Shown: piece after piece, positions 61,379-64,000 of the stretch
Layout of the letters: each line of letters opens with the position of its first letter
Numbering within the stretch: the stretch's first letter is position 1
From: Ulva prolifera
Taxonomy: Eukaryota > Chlorophyta > Ulvophyceae > Ulvales > Ulvaceae
NCBI GenBank assembly: GCA_023078555.1
Contig: CM041197.1
Span: forward strand, 1,019,501 to 1,083,500
Direction of reading: 5' to 3'
DNA: 64,000 bases
The notes under the pieces: generated by a model
The model's database searches: none
Seen by the model: only the letters and a program-made list of their open reading frames with translations
Told to the model about the DNA's origin: nothing
Program-made: the position numbers and the translations under genes

Positions 61379-61600
61379 TTACAAGGACAAAGGCAGCAAG
61401 GCAGGTACCACCGCGAGCAACAGCCAGGGGAATCGCACACCACGCAACGCTTCGTCTGTTTGCTTCTTTCGCGGTGCTGCCCGCCTTGCTGCCTTTGTCC
61501 TTGTAACACACCACGCAACAAGCCACATGCAGCACACACCAACACACCCGCGTAACGTCAGCACCTGCCCGGGCCACAGCCACACAGCCACACACAGTTG
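61379..61600 (-). mobile_element. LINE piece (subfamily A), left part of a nest
   Basis: 3' end at the left (TTACAAGGACAAAGGCAGC), body GCAACAGCCAGGGGAATCGC, interrupted at 61449 by another LINE end, then resuming AAGCCACATGCAGCACACAC. The right border is approximate. Confidence 0.65.
61449..61506 (+). repeat. 58-bp LINE end (subfamily B) nested in subfamily A
   Basis: Begins CTTCGTCTGTTTGCTTC, ends CTTTGTCCTTGTAA. Exact 13-bp duplications CACACCACGCAAC flank it (61436-61448, 61507-61519). The host sequence before and after joins into the subfamily A body seen at 61874. Confidence 0.85.
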
Positions 61601-61873
61601 TGGGTATGTGTTCGCAGGTGGGCGGGGTGGTGTGCTGGGGCGGGGCGGAGGGCGGCTGTGGTGGGGGAGGCGGGGGCCTCTCCGGGGCGGGGGCTGTTGT
61701 TGGGGCTTCGCTGTTTCTGTGCCCGGCAGCCTTGGCTGCATGTGCTTTCAGGGCTCTTGCCTGGCTGGTGGGAGGGGTGCGGGTGGGGGTGGGCGTGTAG
61801 GTTTGCATTTGGATGTTTGGTGGGAGCTTGTGTGCACGTGTGTTGCTGGCCATGGGTGGGTGTGGTCGTGTGT

Positions 61874-62122
61874 TACAAGGACAAAGCAAGCGAGGCAGAT
61901 AGCACCGCAAGCAAGAACCAGGGGAACCGCACACCACGCAGCAAGCCACACGAAGCTCACACCAAAACACCCACGCAACGGCAGCACCCTCGCCGGACAC
62001 AGCCACACAGCCACACAGCCACACACACGCCCACCCCCACACGCCCACCCCCACCCGAACCACGCCCACCCGAACCCCGCCCACCAGCCAGGCGCACAAG
62101 ACCCGGAAGCACAAGCAGCCAA
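61874..62122 (-). mobile_element. 5'-truncated LINE (subfamily A), 249 bp
   Basis: Exact 16-bp duplications GGGTGTGGTCGTGTGT flank it (61858-61873, 62123-62138). 3' end at the left (TACAAGGACAAAGCAAG). Confidence 0.85.
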
Positions 62123-62154
62123 GGGTGTGGTCGTGTGTGTGGCTGCCAGTGTGT

Positions 62155-62860
62155 TGCAAGGACAAAGGCAGCAAGGCGGGCAGCACCGCGAAAGAAGCAA
62201 ACAGACGAAGCATACACACAGACACGCACGCACGCGACACCCACCACGCCCAGGGAACCCACCACCGGCGCATCAAAAGACACAGATTCGCACACCGCCA
62301 AGCACACACCCACACACCCACAAACCCAAACCCACACACGCACGCACAGACCCCACGGCCGACACACAACATCACAACCACCAACACCACAACGCCCGCC
62401 TCCAAACGACAGGGCCAAACCCAACACACTGCTGCCTGACGCCGCCCATCACGGCCGCCCGATTGCCGGGGGCCGCCCTAGCCCTAAGACCCACCCCGAC
62501 CCCACCGAGCCACAGCACACCACGCCAGCCCGGCACACCGCCGCGCAGCCTCGCCGGCCCACGCCGCACCGCACCCAGGACAATGCATCGCCCAAGCCGT
62601 CTCCGCAGTCCCTGCACATGCCACCGAAGGCACCCCGCACACCCATCGGACCCGGCCTAGCCGGAGTCAGAGGCCACAGGTCGGTGGCGTCAAGCGGACG
62701 GGGCGCCCGAGGGGCACCCCACCGCTCGGGCCGGATGGCCAGTAAGCGGCGAGAGGTCATCATACGGGACTGTGAGTCCCGCCAAAACTGCCTTGCCCGC
62801 GTGACGTGCCATCAGCGGAGCTGCGGCGCGCACCTGCCGCGCCCCTGCACGACAGAGCGT
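62155..62860 (-). mobile_element. 5'-truncated LINE (subfamily B), 706 bp
   Basis: Exact 12-bp duplications CTGCCAGTGTGT flank it (62143-62154, 62861-62872). It matches 35312-35957 along nearly its whole length and extends about 60 bp further 5'. Confidence 0.85.
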
Positions 62861-62884
62861 CTGCCAGTGTGTGGCTGTGGCCGG

Positions 62885-63048
62885 CGCGGGTGCTGACGTT
62901 ACATCGGCGTGTTGGTGTGTGCTGTGTGTGGCTTGTTGCGTGATGTGTTACAAGGACAAAGGCAGGCTTATTGTGTGGTGTGCGGTTCCCCTGGTAGCTG
63001 CTCGCGGTGCTACCTGCCTTGCAATTCCTTGCTGTGTCCTTACGTTCC
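62885..63048 (+). mobile_element. LINE end (subfamily A) with a nested antisense scrap
   Basis: Sense subfamily A (GTGTGTGGCTTGTTGCGTG, then GTGTGCGGTTCCCCTGGTAG, ending TGTCCTTAC), split near 62943 by a short antisense piece TTACAAGGACAAAGGCAGG. Confidence 0.6.
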
Positions 63049-63050
63049 TG

Positions 63051-64000
63051 TTGATGTTGTCGGGATACGTGCAGTGACAGTTTCCGTTAGAGGATGCATA
63101 CGCCAAGTGAACGCCGAGATTATGGGAGGTCTAGCCATAGAGGAAGCGCGGTGCTGACAATGAAAGGGCCATAGCAGCTGCCCATAGCAGCCATGGGCAG
63201 CGGGCTGCAGCCGGCTGCAGCCGGCTATGCGCATATATATGCTGGCCATGCATATGGCATCGTCACCTGTGCATCTAGAGACGTTGCAAAGAGGCAGCGG
63301 AAGCCTTCGCCGAGAACCTCCCGTCTAGACCACTGCACAAGATCTTCAGAGCAGGTGTAGTCCAGAGCAGACTTAGGCCTAAGGACCGGTAGGCCTCAGG
63401 ACCGGAGGTACCTCCTAGGACCTAGGTCGAAGTCGCATTCGCGCCGGGCCCGACGGCAATGGCGGTGCGCCACAATAGAGTTGTGCTTTCCTGTTGCTAT
63501 TTGTCGTTCGGCCGGGAGACAATGTGTGGCAGTCAGTATGCGTAAAGCCTCTGAGAGTCGATGACTGAGGGATCACCAGGCTGGATCACCTCGTAAGTCT
63601 CTAGTTGTACCAACTGCCAGTGGGAATGTGATCATCATGAGGTGGTAGAAATTTAAGTGGAAGATGTGTGACTTCCAACAGTGGCCCCACCCCCAATGCG
63701 CGGAAGGCAGGAGATGCACACCCAAGGCGATCCCTTATACAGTGCCCAACACGCTCCACACCCCAATGCCTGTCCCGAAACTCCCCATGTCGAACCCGAA
63801 AACCACGACAGATTTAAATAACAGCAGGAGAAACCTACCAAATCAGGCGCATACTCACGCACATACACAACGCCCCGAACCCACCAACACGGCACCCCAC
63901 AGCCCCATGCCTGTTCCCACAGTGTGGGACCCACACGATAAAGCCGCGCCCGACACAGCGCTGCCCGCGGCCGCCTGTCCGGGCCACCCAACTGCCGGGC
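63051..64000. other. Unassigned right end
   Basis: No gene recognised. From 63653 to the window end the minus strand is open for over 100 codons, but its Gly/Trp/Cys-rich translation mirrors strand skew like that of the LINE pieces at 35.6 and 62.5 kb. It may be another repeat running off the window. Confidence 0.4.

Noticed and set aside
61375-61512. A small DNA transposon with GTGTTACAAGGAC inverted ends
   Set aside because: The apparent inverted ends are two LINE 3' ends in opposite orientation; the 13-bp duplication brackets only the inner 58-bp piece.
61332-62896. Frames of 350-440 codons on both strands at the right end
   Set aside because: They run through nested LINE 3' pieces in both orientations; composition artefacts.
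63579-63592. GGCTGGATCACCTC, like the 3' end of bacterial or plastid 16S rRNA
   Set aside because: Flanks do not match any rRNA; a 14-base match is probably chance.

Overview
The window is nuclear DNA of a eukaryote, most probably a green alga. The signs are genes cut into many short exons, introns with GTGCG-type donors and TGCAG acceptors, TGTAA-like signals, plant-type initiator tRNA priming by a retrotransposon, and a dense mix of LTR, LINE, SINE and hAT debris. I saw no bacterial operons, rRNA or CRISPR. Assignment to Chlorophyta is inference.

The core is a tandem array on the minus strand. Three units each hold two genes in the order M8 then P. M8 is a nine-exon leishmanolysin-like (peptidase family M8) secreted zinc metalloprotease. 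P is an eight-exon secreted protein of 482-492 residues from a family I do not recognise: Ala-rich, with conserved glycosylation sequons and a C-terminal cysteine motif spaced as in CBM1 cellulose-binding modules. In transcription order (right to left) the units are C (M8-C 60335-54242, P-C 49756-44985), B (M8-B 42223-37063, P-B 32050-27545) and A (M8-A 19216-13090, P-A 4457-175). A fourth M8 survives as an exon 2-4 relic at 43061-43865. I placed exon borders by aligning the three paralogues; all six models keep frame and share intron phases within each family.

The spaces between genes are filled with mobile DNA. A Ty1/copia element with matching LTRs and a 5-bp target duplication lies at 6888-12064. 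A Ty3/gypsy chromovirus fossil occupies about 20.9-24.3 kb and carries a solo copia LTR of the same family as the first. A tRNA-derived SINE family has two long and three short copies. Two or more non-LTR families end in TTGTAA, and most copies are 5'-truncated to 39-710 bp between target duplications of 11-16 bp. A hAT-type element (57404-58051) sits inside one of these LINE pieces. The right end (61.3-63.05 kb) is a nest of at least five LINE pieces.

How the genes may work together: M8 should be an extracellular or cell-wall protease and P a wall- or matrix-associated glycoprotein. Their three-fold co-duplication suggests a functional pair such as protease and substrate, anchor or inhibitor. 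That pairing is inference; the sequence shows only the co-duplication and the secretion signals.
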